Origin: Mesorhizobium sp. NFR06
Lineage (GTDB): Bacteria; Pseudomonadota; Alphaproteobacteria; Rhizobiales; Rhizobiaceae
Assembly: GCF_900115245.1 (NCBI RefSeq)
Contig: NZ_FOVT01000014.1
Location: 62,001-126,000, forward strand
Direction of reading: 5' to 3'
DNA: 64,000 nucleotides
The position numbers were made by a program, and so were the translations under genes. Below are positions 19,210 to 28,177 of this stretch, one piece after another. The notes under the pieces are model-generated. The model ran no database searches. It was not told the origin of the DNA and saw only the letters and a list, made by a program, of their open reading frames with translations. Positions within the stretch are counted from its first letter, which is position 1. Each line of letters starts with the position of its first letter.

Positions 19210-19650
19210 GACCGCAAGCCGCAACCCAATTCGATTTCCTTCAAAGGATCGCCACCATCGATGAAGAGCCTGCCGCCCGGCTTCAGCGCGGCCTTGATCC
19301 GCTTCAGCGCCGCCTGGCTTGCTTCAGGGTGACGCCCGTCAAGCGCGCCGACCCGCATGGCAAAGGCGATGTCGAAGGGAGCGTCACCGGAATTCAAGGC
19401 GAAATCCTCGATCGCAACACACCTGAAATCGAGGCTGCCTGCGGCCATTTCATTGGACGATCCCGCCCGCGCCAATCGGACTGCCTTCTCCGAACGATCG
19501 AATCGCCAGGACGAATCCGTCACCGATCCGCTTCGCGACGGCACGAGCGGCAACGCCAGGGCCGCACCCGATCTCCAGCACCCGAAGTCCCGCCTCCAAC
19601 GGAAGTGCTTCGATGAATTCAGATATCCGTGCAGAGATTTGAGGAGCCAT
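19206..19650 (-). pseudogene. SAM-dependent methyltransferase broken by a one-base frameshift
   Basis: The reading begins at the ATG at 19650 with MAPQISARISEFIEALPLE and the SAM motif VLEIGCGPGVAARAV. It then loses frame after GDGFVLA. The other frame continues with DRSEKAVRLARAG and ends in ALKPGGRLFIDGG, a methyltransferase post-motif. Removing one A from GATCGAATCGCC at about 19501-19502 restores an unbroken protein of about 148 residues and recreates the expected acidic 'ID' after the second strand. This is either a genuine inactivating indel or a sequencing error. The product would be a small class I methyltransferase of unknown substrate. Confidence 0.75.
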
Positions 19651-19696
19651 GAGGAAAGCCGGATTTAGGCCTGCCGGACGATCGTGCCGATCACGT

Positions 19697-20167
19697 TCAC
19701 GAGTAGCCGGGCAGTGCGCTGATGCGCAAGAGCTCGGTGCGGTTGAGGCAAGGGGCGGCGTGACACATCCATCCATCTTCGCAGCCCATATAGAAAAGTC
19801 GCATAAGATAGATTATGGAACTATCGTATCTCGCACGAGAGCGAATGAAGATCTTGCGGCCCTCCGGATCGGACGCGATCATGCTGCGCGGACCTGAGGC
19901 AGGATCGATATCTCGCAACACCGGAATTTCGGCCCTAAGCAGTTTGTCGCGCACCTCGTCGAGATCGGCGATATCGACGCCGATCATAACCCCCGGTGAG
20001 ACGGCGTCATCACCCGGATATATTTCAAGCACGATCCCGACATTGGTGGCTGCCAGGTGCGATCGCCCGGAACCATGTTGCTCCTGGGTGAAATCGAACC
20101 CGAGCCGGCGATAGACCTCTGCCGTGAGTTCGACGTCGCGGGCAAAGAGCGTCACAAAGCTGATCAT
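19697..20167 (-). CDS. VOC (glyoxalase/dioxygenase-like) family protein
   Basis: This 156-residue frame contains one VOC module (about residues 1-112): MISFVTLFARDVELTAEVY, LGFDF, GVDIADLDEV and the closing SDPEGRKIFI. Single-domain VOC proteins act as metal-dependent isomerases, dioxygenases or antibiotic-binding proteins; no substrate can be assigned. The last 40 residues (from about YDSSIIYL) are rich in Cys and Met and not typical, so the reading frame may have been extended by a 3' indel. Confidence 0.7.
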   Translation of the reverse strand: MISFVTLFARDVELTAEVYRRLGFDFTQEQHGSGRSHLAATNVGIVLEIYPGDDAVSPGVMIGVDIADLDEVRDKLLRAEIPVLRDIDPASGPRSMIASDPEGRKIFIRSRARYDSSIIYLMRLFYMGCEDGWMCHAAPCLNRTELLRISALPGYS

Positions 20168-20209
20168 TGTCCGGGTTCGTTTGTTTAGCTGACTGGCTGA
20201 TCGGCTCCA

Positions 20210-21028
20210 TCACTTTGATTCATAAGGGATTTCAATCACCATGCCGTCATAGGCCGGCACCACGTGCTCCGGAGTCTCGGCCATCACTGCGGCATAGTCC
20301 AGCGGCACATGCATGTGCGTCAGCACGGCATTTCTTGGCGCCAGCTTCTCAATCCATTCCAGCGCCTGACCAAGCGACAGATGGCTGGGATGGGTATGGT
20401 ACTGAAGCGCGTCGATCACAAGTGTGTCGAGGTCGCGCAAGCGCTCGGCGGTGGCGGCCGGGAAGTCGCTGATATCCGGGCAGTAGGCAAGCCCGCCGGC
20501 GCGGAAGCCAAGCGAAATGATATCGCCATGGATCTGCGGCAGCGGCTCGAGGATGAGGGCGCCCCCCTCGCCATCGATCACCACTGGACCCGCGTGATCG
20601 ATGATGTGAGGCTTGACGATCGGTGGATACGAGCTGCCCGGCGGCGTCTCGAAGCAATAGCCGAAAGCCTGGCGCAGCCGTTCCATCGTCGGTTCGTCGG
20701 CGTGGATGTCGATGCGGCGCCGCTGCTCGTGCACATAGCCGCGCAAATCGTCGATGCCATGGATGTGGTCGGCATGCGGGTGCGTGTAGACGACCGCATC
20801 GATGCGCTTGACTGAGGCGAGCAGCATCTGCTCACGGAAATCCGGGCCGGTGTCGACGACGACCGTGGTGCGCGCGCCATTGGCGGCAATCCGCTCGACC
20901 AAGGCCGCCGTGCGCATGCGCCGGTTCTTCGGATTCTTAGGATCGCAATTGCCCCAGTCGCCGGTGATGCGCGGCGTGCCGGGCGATGAGCCGCAGCCAA
21001 GAACCGTAAAGCGCAGCCGGTCGCTCAT
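20210..21028 (-). CDS. MBL-fold phosphodiesterase-like hydrolase (PhnP-type)
   Basis: This 272-residue metallo-beta-lactamase-fold protein carries the metal site YTHPHADHIHGIDDLR near residue 82. The opening TVLGCGSSPGTPRITGDWGNC and the closing THMHVPLDYAAVM are also characteristic. Relatives include the cyclic phosphodiesterase PhnP, but there is no phn gene nearby. It starts three bases after the tatD stop and is the last gene of the rlpA-to-mbl operon, a conserved position in Rhizobiales. Confidence 0.88.
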   Translation of the reverse strand: MSDRLRFTVLGCGSSPGTPRITGDWGNCDPKNPKNRRMRTAALVERIAANGARTTVVVDTGPDFREQMLLASVKRIDAVVYTHPHADHIHGIDDLRGYVHEQRRRIDIHADEPTMERLRQAFGYCFETPPGSSYPPIVKPHIIDHAGPVVIDGEGGALILEPLPQIHGDIISLGFRAGGLAYCPDISDFPAATAERLRDLDTLVIDALQYHTHPSHLSLGQALEWIEKLAPRNAVLTHMHVPLDYAAVMAETPEHVVPAYDGMVIEIPYESK

Positions 21029-21031
21029 GGC

Positions 21032-21826
21032 TCAGCCGGCCGCCATGTCAGCACGCGGCATCTTGGTGAACAGCCTAAAGAAGTTTCCGGTGGTGATATC
21101 GGCGATGTCGGCCTCGCTGACGCCGACGGTCTCGGCAAGCACCTTGGCGGTGTTCGCAACATAGGCCGGTTCGTTGCGTTTTCCCCGATGCGGGATCGGC
21201 GCGAGGTAGGGCGCGTCGGTCTCGACCAGCAGCCGGTCGCGCGGCACGTCGGCCGCGATGGCGCGCAGCTCTGCGGAATTCTTGAAGGTCAGGATGCCGG
21301 AAAAGGAGACATAGCCCCCCAGCGCCACCCCGACTTCGGCCAGCCTGCGTCCGGACGAAAAACAGTGCAGGATGAACGGGAAGGCGCCCTTCCCTGTTTC
21401 GTCCTCGAGGATCGAAGCCATGTCGTCGTCGGCATCGCGTGAGTGGATGACCAGCGGCAGGCCGGTCCGGCGCGCGGCGGCGATGTGGGTGCGGAACCCT
21501 TGAGCCTGCGCATCGCGCGGCGCGCGATCGTAGAAGTAATCGAGCCCGGCCTCGCCGATCGCCACCACCTTGGGGTGGCCGGAAAGCCGCACCAGCTCGT
21601 CAGCGGTGACGTCGAGCTCTTCCGCCGCATTGTGCGGATGGGTGCCGACCGAGCAATATACTTCATTGAAAGATTCCGCGATTTCAAGGATTTGCTGAAA
21701 CTTCCTTACGCGCGTCGAGATCGTCACCATGCGGCCTATCCCGGCGGCGAGGGCACGGGCGACGACAGCCGCCCGCTCCTCGGCGAAGTCCGGAAAGTCG
21801 AGATGGCAATGGCTGTCGACCAGCAT
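21032..21826 (-). CDS. tatD: TatD-family metal-dependent hydrolase
   Basis: This 264-residue amidohydrolase-fold protein is expected to act as a 3'-5' exonuclease or D-Tyr-tRNA deacylase. The metal ligands DSHCHLDF at the N-terminus, GEAGLDYFYDRA, VIHSRDADDD and VETDAPYLAP are all intact. The start at 21826 shares a base with the metG stop (TGATG); the longer open frame upstream is antisense shadow. The metG-tatD pairing is widespread in bacteria. Confidence 0.94.
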   Translation of the reverse strand: MLVDSHCHLDFPDFAEERAAVVARALAAGIGRMVTISTRVRKFQQILEIAESFNEVYCSVGTHPHNAAEELDVTADELVRLSGHPKVVAIGEAGLDYFYDRAPRDAQAQGFRTHIAAARRTGLPLVIHSRDADDDMASILEDETGKGAFPFILHCFSSGRRLAEVGVALGGYVSFSGILTFKNSAELRAIAADVPRDRLLVETDAPYLAPIPHRGKRNEPAYVANTAKVLAETVGVSEADIADITTGNFFRLFTKMPRADMAAG

Positions 21827-23370
21827 CAGGCGTCCTGCTCGACATAACGCGGAAACACGCCCTCGGGCGCCGGCAATGCCGTACCGGGCACCAGCGCGTG
21901 GTCGGCATGGATGTGCGCGAAATCGCGCCTGCCCGCGGGCACGGCGAGAAGATCGAGCAGCTTGGCGGCCGATCCAGGAATGAAGGGCTGGCAAAGCACG
22001 GTCACCCGGCGCACGACCTCGGCCGTCGTCCACAGCACCGTTTCCATGCGCTTCGGATTGGTCTTGCGCAGCGCCCACGGCTCCTGGGAAGCGAAATACC
22101 GATCCGCTTCCGCCACCACGCCGAAGATCGCAGCCAGCGCCAGGTGGATGCCCTGCTCCGCCATCGCCCGGCGCGAGATGGCGAGCGCCTCGACGGCCTG
22201 GTCGAGGATCGCCGTGTCGGCTTCGGTAAGGTCGCTGCGCGCTGGCACCTTGCCGCTGCAGTTCTTGGCGATCATCGACAGCGAACGCTGCGCCAGATTG
22301 CCGAGACCGTTGGCAAGGTCGGCGTTGGTGCGGTTGACGATTGCTTCATGGCTGTAGTTGCCGTCCTGGCCGAACGGCACCTCGCGCAGGAAGAAATAGC
22401 GCACCTGGTCGACGCCGTAGTGCTCCACCATGGTGAAAGGATCGATGACGTTGCCGACCGACTTCGACATCTTCTCGCCGCGGTTGAACAGGAAACCGTG
22501 GCCGAAGACGCGCTTCGGCAGCGGGATGCCCGCGGACATCAGGAAGGCCGGCCAATAGATGGCGTGAAAGCGCACGATGTCCTTGCCGATGATGTGCGCG
22601 TCGGCTGGCCAGAACCGCCATTTCTCATCTTTTTCATCGGGATAACCGACGCCGGTGATGTAATTTGTCAAGGCATCGACCCACACATACATCACATGCT
22701 TTTCGTCGCCCGGCACGGGCACGCCCCAGTCGAAAGTGGTGCGCGAGATCGACAGGTCCTTCAGCCCCGACTTGACGAACCTCATCACCTCGTTGCGGCG
22801 CTCGGCCGGACCGATGAAATCGGGCTGGCTTTCGTAAAGGGCGATGAGCTTGTCCTGATAAGCGGAAAGCCGGAAGAAATAGCTTTCCTCCTCGACCCAT
22901 TCGACAGGCGTCCCTTGCGGTCCATAACGCACATTGTCGGCGCGGACTTCGGTCTCTTCCTCGCCGTAATAGGCCTCGTCGCGCACCGAGTACCAGCCGG
23001 CATAGCCGCCCTTGTAAATGTCGCCATTGGCGGCCATCGCCTTCCAGAGCGCTTGCGAGGACGCATAATGCCGCTCCTCGGTGGTGCGGATGAAATCGTT
23101 GTTGGAGGCGTTGAGCGCGGTTGCCATGCGACCGAACTCGGCCGAGTTGCGGTCGGCGAGCTCGCGCGGCGAAACGCCTTCCTTGCGCGCCGTCTGCAGC
23201 ATCTTGATGCCGTGCTCGTCAGTGCCGGTCAGGAAGAACACGTCCTTGCCGTCGAGCCGCTGGAAGCGGGCAAGCGCGTCGGTGGCGATCAGCTCATAGG
23301 CATGGCCTATATGCGGCTTGCCGTTCGGATAGGAAATCGCTGTCGTGATGTAGAATGTGTCGCGTGACAT
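21826..23370 (-). CDS. metG: Methionyl-tRNA synthetase
   Basis: This class I synthetase of 514 residues charges tRNA-Met. It has the HIGH-type motif PNGKPHIGHAYE near residue 18 and GEKMSKSVGN for the KMSKS loop. The zinc-finger region and C-terminal tRNA-beta domain seen in E. coli are not present, which is normal for the short alphaproteobacterial form. The ATG at 23370 gives MSRDTFYITTAI, the conserved start. holB ends 83 bases upstream and tatD is coupled downstream. Confidence 0.96.
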   Translation of the reverse strand: MSRDTFYITTAISYPNGKPHIGHAYELIATDALARFQRLDGKDVFFLTGTDEHGIKMLQTARKEGVSPRELADRNSAEFGRMATALNASNNDFIRTTEERHYASSQALWKAMAANGDIYKGGYAGWYSVRDEAYYGEEETEVRADNVRYGPQGTPVEWVEEESYFFRLSAYQDKLIALYESQPDFIGPAERRNEVMRFVKSGLKDLSISRTTFDWGVPVPGDEKHVMYVWVDALTNYITGVGYPDEKDEKWRFWPADAHIIGKDIVRFHAIYWPAFLMSAGIPLPKRVFGHGFLFNRGEKMSKSVGNVIDPFTMVEHYGVDQVRYFFLREVPFGQDGNYSHEAIVNRTNADLANGLGNLAQRSLSMIAKNCSGKVPARSDLTEADTAILDQAVEALAISRRAMAEQGIHLALAAIFGVVAEADRYFASQEPWALRKTNPKRMETVLWTTAEVVRRVTVLCQPFIPGSAAKLLDLLAVPAGRRDFAHIHADHALVPGTALPAPEGVFPRYVEQDA

Positions 23371-23453
23371 GGATGAACCGTCATGAATGTCTGAATGTGA
23401 GTTGTGGCGGTGGATATCGCATCGGGACGGCGATTGCCATCCTGATGAGGCCG

Positions 23454-24509
23454 TCACATTCGCATCACAGAATTCAGGCGGTCGATCATGGTCAGGGCGT
23501 GCTGCTTCTTGTCGAGATTGTAGGTCTCGGCCTCAGATATCGTGTTCAGCGCCTCGTGCCAAGCCTCCGACAGGGTTTTGGCCCTGGCGAGATCGCCGGC
23601 CAACGCCGCTTCGCTGGCGGCGGCCGAAAGCAGATCGAGCGCGCGGCGGTTGAAGATGTCGAACTGGATCGCCTGATCGCGTCCCGCCACGGCCTCGGCA
23701 AGGCGGTGGGCGCCGGCAATGTCCGGCTTCCTGGCCGCTACCAGCGCATCGAGCGCGCCGGCGATCTCCAGCCCGCCATATTGGGTGAGCAGGATCGCGT
23801 TACGGGCGCTGCCCCCTGCCCGCTCGGCAAGTGCCGCGCGCGCTGCCGGATCGTCCGGCGGCGGCGGTTCGACATTGTCCAGCACCGCCATCAGCTCGTC
23901 GGCGGCCAAAGGCGCCAGCCGCACCATCTGGCAGCGCGAGCGGATCGTCGGCAACAGGCTGCCCGGCGCATGCACGATCAGGATGAACAGCGTGCGCGCC
24001 GGCGGCTCTTCGAGATTCTTGAGCAAGGCATTGGCGGCGTTGGTGTTCATGTCGTCGGCCGGATCGACGATGACGATGCGGTAGCTGCCGTCATGCGAGG
24101 TCATCGACAGGAAGCGGCTCACCCTGCGGATCTCGTCGACGGTCAGCACCGTCTTGAAGCTCTTGGTCTTGTCGTTGGCCGGACGGGTGAGATGCAGCAC
24201 CGAAGGATGCGCGCCCGTAGCGATCTGGCGAGACAGAGAGGAAGCCGGATCGGGAATGGCGAGCCTGTCGGGCGCCACCTTGAAATCCGGATGCCTCAGA
24301 AGATGGTGCGCCAGGTGGAACGCTAGCGTCGCCTTGCCGATGCCGTGCGGCCCGGCAAAAATCAGCGCATGCGGCAGCTTGCCCGAACGGTATGCGGCGG
24401 CAAGCATCGCCGCAACGGACGCGTGGCCGATCAGCCGCGGCGTTTCAGCCGGTTCGGGCACGCCGTCCAGCGTGTCGTGCTGTTCTGGGGCAATGCGTTC
24501 GAAGATCAT
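23454..24509 (-). CDS. holB: DNA polymerase III delta' subunit
   Basis: This 351-residue AAA+ clamp-loader subunit helps open the sliding clamp. It has the Walker A region FAGPHGIGKATLAFHLAHHL near residue 55, IVIVDPADDMNTNAANALLKNLEEPP (Walker B and sensor region) and the SRC arginine-finger motif TIRSRCQMV. Its start overlaps the tmk stop as ATGA, the usual tmk-holB coupling. Confidence 0.94.
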   Translation of the reverse strand: MIFERIAPEQHDTLDGVPEPAETPRLIGHASVAAMLAAAYRSGKLPHALIFAGPHGIGKATLAFHLAHHLLRHPDFKVAPDRLAIPDPASSLSRQIATGAHPSVLHLTRPANDKTKSFKTVLTVDEIRRVSRFLSMTSHDGSYRIVIVDPADDMNTNAANALLKNLEEPPARTLFILIVHAPGSLLPTIRSRCQMVRLAPLAADELMAVLDNVEPPPPDDPAARAALAERAGGSARNAILLTQYGGLEIAGALDALVAARKPDIAGAHRLAEAVAGRDQAIQFDIFNRRALDLLSAAASEAALAGDLARAKTLSEAWHEALNTISEAETYNLDKKQHALTMIDRLNSVMRM

Positions 24510-25177
24510 GCCGGCGCCGTCTGCTTCCTTTGCGTCGGCACCCGCTTTTCCAGCGCCGCGAAGACGGCGGCGGTGACGACGTGCTCCACCGTATCGGGAT
24601 CAGCGGAGGCGTCGACGACGATGCAGCGCTCCGGCTCCGCCTCGGCGATGGCTAGGAAAGCCTCGCGGCGACGCCGGTGAATGGCCAAAGTCTCCTTTTC
24701 AAAGCGGTCGGCGGCGTCACCGGCGCCGCGCCGCGCGGCGGCCCGCTTCAGGCCTTCCGCGGGATCGATGTCGAAGATCAGCGTCATGTCCGGCATCATG
24801 CCGTTGATGGCGACCGCTTCCAGCGCCTGCATGAAATCGGTATCGAGGCCGCCCGTGACACCCTGGTAGACGCGCGAGGAATCGATGAAGCGGTCGCACA
24901 GCACGATCGAGCCGTGCTCGACCGCCGGCCGGATGACCTGCTCGACATGGTCGGACCGAGCGGCGGCAAACAGGATTGCCTCCATCTTCGGGCCGAACGG
25001 TTCGGCGGCGCCGGACAGAAGCACATGCCTTACGGCCTCGGCCCCGGGCGATCCGCCCGGTTCGCGGGTGACCAGAACTTCGTATTTCTTGGCGCGCATG
25101 CGCCGCGCCAGCCGCGCGATCTGCGTCGACTTGCCTGCTCCTTCGCCGCCCTCGAAGGTGATGAAAAATCCGCTCGC
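24506..25177 (-). CDS. tmk: Thymidylate kinase
   Basis: This P-loop kinase phosphorylates dTMP to dTDP. The P loop FFITFEGGEGAGKSTQ sits at the N-terminus, followed by the DRY-like motif CDRFIDSSRVYQG and the lid region RRGAGDAADRFE. The frame is open to a GTG at 25240, but the TTG at 25177 gives MASGFFITFEGG, which matches the family start and yields 223 residues. AAAGG lies about nine bases before it. It is translationally coupled to holB. Confidence 0.92.
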   Translation of the reverse strand, partial: ASGFFITFEGGEGAGKSTQIARLARRMRAKKYEVLVTREPGGSPGAEAVRHVLLSGAAEPFGPKMEAILFAAARSDHVEQVIRPAVEHGSIVLCDRFIDSSRVYQGVTGGLDTDFMQALEAVAINGMMPDMTLIFDIDPAEGLKRAAARRGAGDAADRFEKETLAIHRRRREAFLAIAEAEPERCIVVDASADPDTVEHVVTAAVFAALEKRVPTQRKQTAPA

Positions 25178-25252
25178 CAATCGAGACTGCCTTTGCCCGT
25201 TCTGGCCGCTGTCATAGCTCCCGTCCGACAAAAGGTCCACGAACTTGCCCGA

Positions 25253-26455
25253 TCACAAATGTTTCTGTCGCAGCCAGCCGACAGCGAGTTCCTTGGCCGC
25301 GTCGAGCGCACGCTGCGGCAGCGTCCCAACCTTCACCGACTCGGCGGCATAAAGCGGCGTCCGCTGGCTGAGCGTGTCGCCTATCCAAACGCGCAGCTCT
25401 CCGACAGGTTGCCCCTCCTCGACCGGCGCCGCCACCGGACCCTCGTAGACGATTTTGGCGGTCAGCTTGTCGCGGTTGGCGATCGGCAGAAAGATGTCCA
25501 CCGCACCCTTTGCTTTCAAGGCCAGGCCGGACTTGGCGCCGCCGAAGACCTGGGCTTCGCCGACCACCTCGTCCTTGGCGAAGATCTCGGTCTTCTGGAA
25601 GGAACGCGAGCCCCAGTCGAGCAGCTTGCGCGCCTCCTCCGAGCGTTCGCGGTCATTCGCCAGGCCGGTGAGTGCGGCGATCACGCGCGTGCCGTTGTGG
25701 CTGACGGTGCCGACTAGGCCGAAGCCCGCCTGCTCGCTGGCGCCGGCCACGAAGCCGTCTGCTTCGATGCCCATGGCGATCAGCGGATTGCGGTTCCTCT
25801 GCGAGATCTTGTTCCAGGTGAAATCCGGCTGGCCGTAATAGTGGAAGAACTCCGGATAGTCGCGCCACAGATGCAGCGCCAGCATCGTCAGCTCCCGCAC
25901 CGTGGTCTGCTGGCCGTCGGCCGGCAGGCCGGTCGAATTGACGAAGGTCGATTTCGAGAGGCCGAGTTGGCGCGCGCGATCGGTCATCTGCGCGGCGAAA
26001 TTCGCTTCGGATCCTGCAATGCCCTCGGCGAGCACGATACAGCCGTCATTGGCGGCCTGCACCGTCACGCCCTGGATCAGGTCCTCGACGCGGACATCGG
26101 ATTTGAGCTTGGCGAACATGGTCGAGGTCCCGGACGGCGCGCCGCCGGTGCGCCAGGCGTTTTCGCTGACGACGAAAGTGTCGTCGAGCGTGATGCGCTT
26201 CGACTTGATGGCGTTGAAGACCATTTCCATCGTCATCAGCTTGGCCATCGAAGCCGGCGGGATCGGCTTGTCCGGGTCCTTGGCGAAGAGCACCGTGCCG
26301 GTGTCGGCATCGATCATGAAGGCTTGCGTCGCCTTGGTCTCGAAAAGCTGCGCGCTCGCCGGAACGGAGCAAATGAGCATCAGCACCAATCCCAGAAGTG
26401 CGGCGAAAGGCGGAAGAGCGCGCAACAGCATGAAATATCGACCCGTTAGCCGCAT
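25253..26455 (-). CDS. DacA-like D-Ala-D-Ala carboxypeptidase with altered motifs
   Basis: This 400-residue exported penicillin-binding-protein homologue has a signal peptide ending near ASA35. It has the catalytic tetrad Ser69-Met-Ala-Lys72 in PPASMAKLMTMEMVF and a C-terminal PBP5-type domain. Two other active-site motifs deviate: the SxN position reads Ala134-Ala-Asn136 (VQAANDGC), and the KTG position reads Val236-Ala-Gly (ADGFVAGAS). Normal DD-carboxypeptidases trim pentapeptides in the periplasm; this copy may be weak or specialised. It lies between rlpA and tmk in a conserved operon. Confidence 0.9.
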   Translation of the reverse strand: MRLTGRYFMLLRALPPFAALLGLVLMLICSVPASAQLFETKATQAFMIDADTGTVLFAKDPDKPIPPASMAKLMTMEMVFNAIKSKRITLDDTFVVSENAWRTGGAPSGTSTMFAKLKSDVRVEDLIQGVTVQAANDGCIVLAEGIAGSEANFAAQMTDRARQLGLSKSTFVNSTGLPADGQQTTVRELTMLALHLWRDYPEFFHYYGQPDFTWNKISQRNRNPLIAMGIEADGFVAGASEQAGFGLVGTVSHNGTRVIAALTGLANDRERSEEARKLLDWGSRSFQKTEIFAKDEVVGEAQVFGGAKSGLALKAKGAVDIFLPIANRDKLTAKIVYEGPVAAPVEEGQPVGELRVWIGDTLSQRTPLYAAESVKVGTLPQRALDAAKELAVGWLRQKHL

Positions 26456-26514
26456 TTGGCCCGGTCAGGCTATCAGGGTTTTTTCAGTCGAACCAACCGA
26501 GCGCGCGAAATTGA

Positions 26515-27768
26515 TCAGTTTCGCACAACCAAAGCGTCCGGCGCCCCGTGCGACCAGGCTGCCTGCAGCAGGTCGTCGATGCTGCCATGGCCATCCGGAT
26601 AGACATTGACCGCATACCAGTCATTGCCGTCGAGTTCGGTCCGCTGGATTTCAGTCTTGCCGAACGGCTCGAGCGCCGCAGCCACGCGCTTTGCTTCGGC
26701 GGCGTCATCGAAGGAGCCGGCCGCGACATAGTCGAGAGCCGGCGTCTGCTCCTGCCGGTTCGATTTCTTCCACGACTGCAGGATGTCGGCCGGCGACATG
26801 CCACTGCTGTCGAGGACGGCGAAGACGTCGGCGCGATTGACGCGCTCATCCGCGTAAGACAGCGAGGCCATGGCAAAGGGCGAGTTCGGCGGCAGCCTGA
26901 ACTGCGGCCGCTCCGGCACGATCGGCCCGAAATCCGGCAAAGTGACGTCGCTGGCGCCCGGCGCCTGCGCCGACATCGCCGGTTGCTCCGACAGCCCCGG
27001 CTGCGCGGCGAACGCCTGGCCCGAATTGGTCAACTGGCCGGGGAACGGCACGGCTGCCGGAGGCGCGTCCGTCTGCATGCTGGGCGACGGACCATTCATG
27101 GCGACCATCACGCCGGTCGGCAGGCCGTCGGACGGATCAGGCCGCCTATTGCCCGGATGGTAGGATGCCATCAGATACTGGTCGTCATTGCCATCGAGCG
27201 GTGCCCGGCCGACATATTCGACCTTCACCTTTGCGGTGCCGACCTTGTCATAGTCGAGCATTTGCGCGGCTCGCTCCGAGACGTCGATGATGCGGCCTTC
27301 ATGATAAGGGCCGCGGTCGTTGACGCGCACGATGACCGAGCTGCCGGTCTCCAGATTGGTAACGCGGGCGTAGCTCGGCAGCGGCATGGTCGGATGCGCC
27401 GCCGTGAGTTGGGCCGTGTCATAGACTTCGCCATTGGCGGTCAGCCGGCCATGGAAGGCATCGCCGTACCACGACGCCAGGCCGACTTTTGCGTACTTCC
27501 TGTCTTCCTTGGGATAGTACCACTTGCCGCGCACCTGATACGGCTTGCCGAGCTGGTCGCGGCCGCCGCCGCGCCGCATGAACTGGACACGCGGGCTCGC
27601 CTTCACGCCATATTCGGATTCGGCAAAATATTCCTTGGAGCGGGGCCTCTTGTCGACCATCCCCTTCGGTTGAGGTTGCGACGCACAGGCAGCCAGCAGC
27701 AGGCCCGAAAGGGCGCACAGGGCGAAAGCAGAAGCGCGACGAAGACGCGGGCGCGCCGAAGTCTGCAT
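26515..27768 (-). CDS. rlpA: RlpA-family septal-ring lipoprotein with SPOR domain
   Basis: This 417-residue lipoprotein has the lipobox LLAAC near residue 28. A double-psi beta-barrel RlpA domain spans about residues 95-190 (GLASWYGDAFHGRLTANGE, RVNDRGPYHEGRIIDVSERAA, quoted in parts). A proline-rich linker leads to a C-terminal SPOR domain (about 335-415) that would bind denuded glycan at the division site. RlpA of Pseudomonas is a lytic transglycosylase. It is the first gene of the minus-strand operon, with about 720 bases of intergenic DNA upstream. Confidence 0.92.
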   Translation of the reverse strand: MQTSARPRLRRASAFALCALSGLLLAACASQPQPKGMVDKRPRSKEYFAESEYGVKASPRVQFMRRGGGRDQLGKPYQVRGKWYYPKEDRKYAKVGLASWYGDAFHGRLTANGEVYDTAQLTAAHPTMPLPSYARVTNLETGSSVIVRVNDRGPYHEGRIIDVSERAAQMLDYDKVGTAKVKVEYVGRAPLDGNDDQYLMASYHPGNRRPDPSDGLPTGVMVAMNGPSPSMQTDAPPAAVPFPGQLTNSGQAFAAQPGLSEQPAMSAQAPGASDVTLPDFGPIVPERPQFRLPPNSPFAMASLSYADERVNRADVFAVLDSSGMSPADILQSWKKSNRQEQTPALDYVAAGSFDDAAEAKRVAAALEPFGKTEIQRTELDGNDWYAVNVYPDGHGSIDDLLQAAWSHGAPDALVVRN

Positions 27769-28108
27769 GTTTTCGATTGTCCCCTACAGTCTCGCCGCCA
27801 TCCTACGGAGCAAAAGGCCCACGACACGAAGCCGGCAACACCTTGATCCCCAATCCCTTTGTGCACAGGAATTGCTTATCACGATGTTAATCGATTATGG
27901 CCGCAACAGGGCGAGATTATGGCGCGGATGTAGGCAGGAGGATTGCCGAACAGCGAAGCTCGTTTCCAGGCGTCACGACGCTCACGACCGTCAGGCGTCC
28001 GGGCCAACCCGATCGAGTTGCCGGCGATGCCATTTAGTGCCGCCCCGTCCGTAGCATTTAGTTGCAAAGCGTAGCAGCCTGTTCACCGGCCGTTCTCTGC
28101 CTAGACTG
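27769..28108. other. Intergenic region upstream of rlpA
   Basis: These 340 bases should hold the promoter of the rlpA operon. I see AT-richer stretches near 27870-27920 (TTAATCGATTATGG) but no convincing promoter pair or gene. Short open frames here lack start signals and codon patterns. Confidence 0.4.
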
Positions 28109-28177
28109 AAAAAGCCCGCCACCGTGAGGCAGCGGGCGCGAGTTCGGGAGGAGTCTAAGGGGCAGCGTCCCCTTTTT
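28109..28177 (-). ncRNA. Candidate anti-Shine-Dalgarno small RNA
   Basis: Read on the minus strand, this 69-base stretch forms a 5' hairpin (AAGGGG-ACGCTG-CCCCTT). A single-stranded linker follows, carrying CTCCTCCC (28146-28153), complementary to ribosome-binding sites. It ends in a GC-rich hairpin (GCCCGCTGCC / GGTGGCGGGC) followed by TTTTT. This is the layout of alphaproteobacterial sRNAs with exposed CCUCC motifs (cuckoo/ar14-like). No clear promoter was found. The opposite strand could also end at the mirrored hairpin (28157-28177), so orientation is inferred. Confidence 0.45.
28157..28177 (+). terminator. Hairpin with T-run on the plus strand
   Basis: AAGGGG-CAGCGT-CCCCTT followed by TTT is a simple terminator in plus orientation. 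It is also the 5' hairpin of the minus-strand small-RNA candidate. No plus-strand gene ends just before it. Confidence 0.4.
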
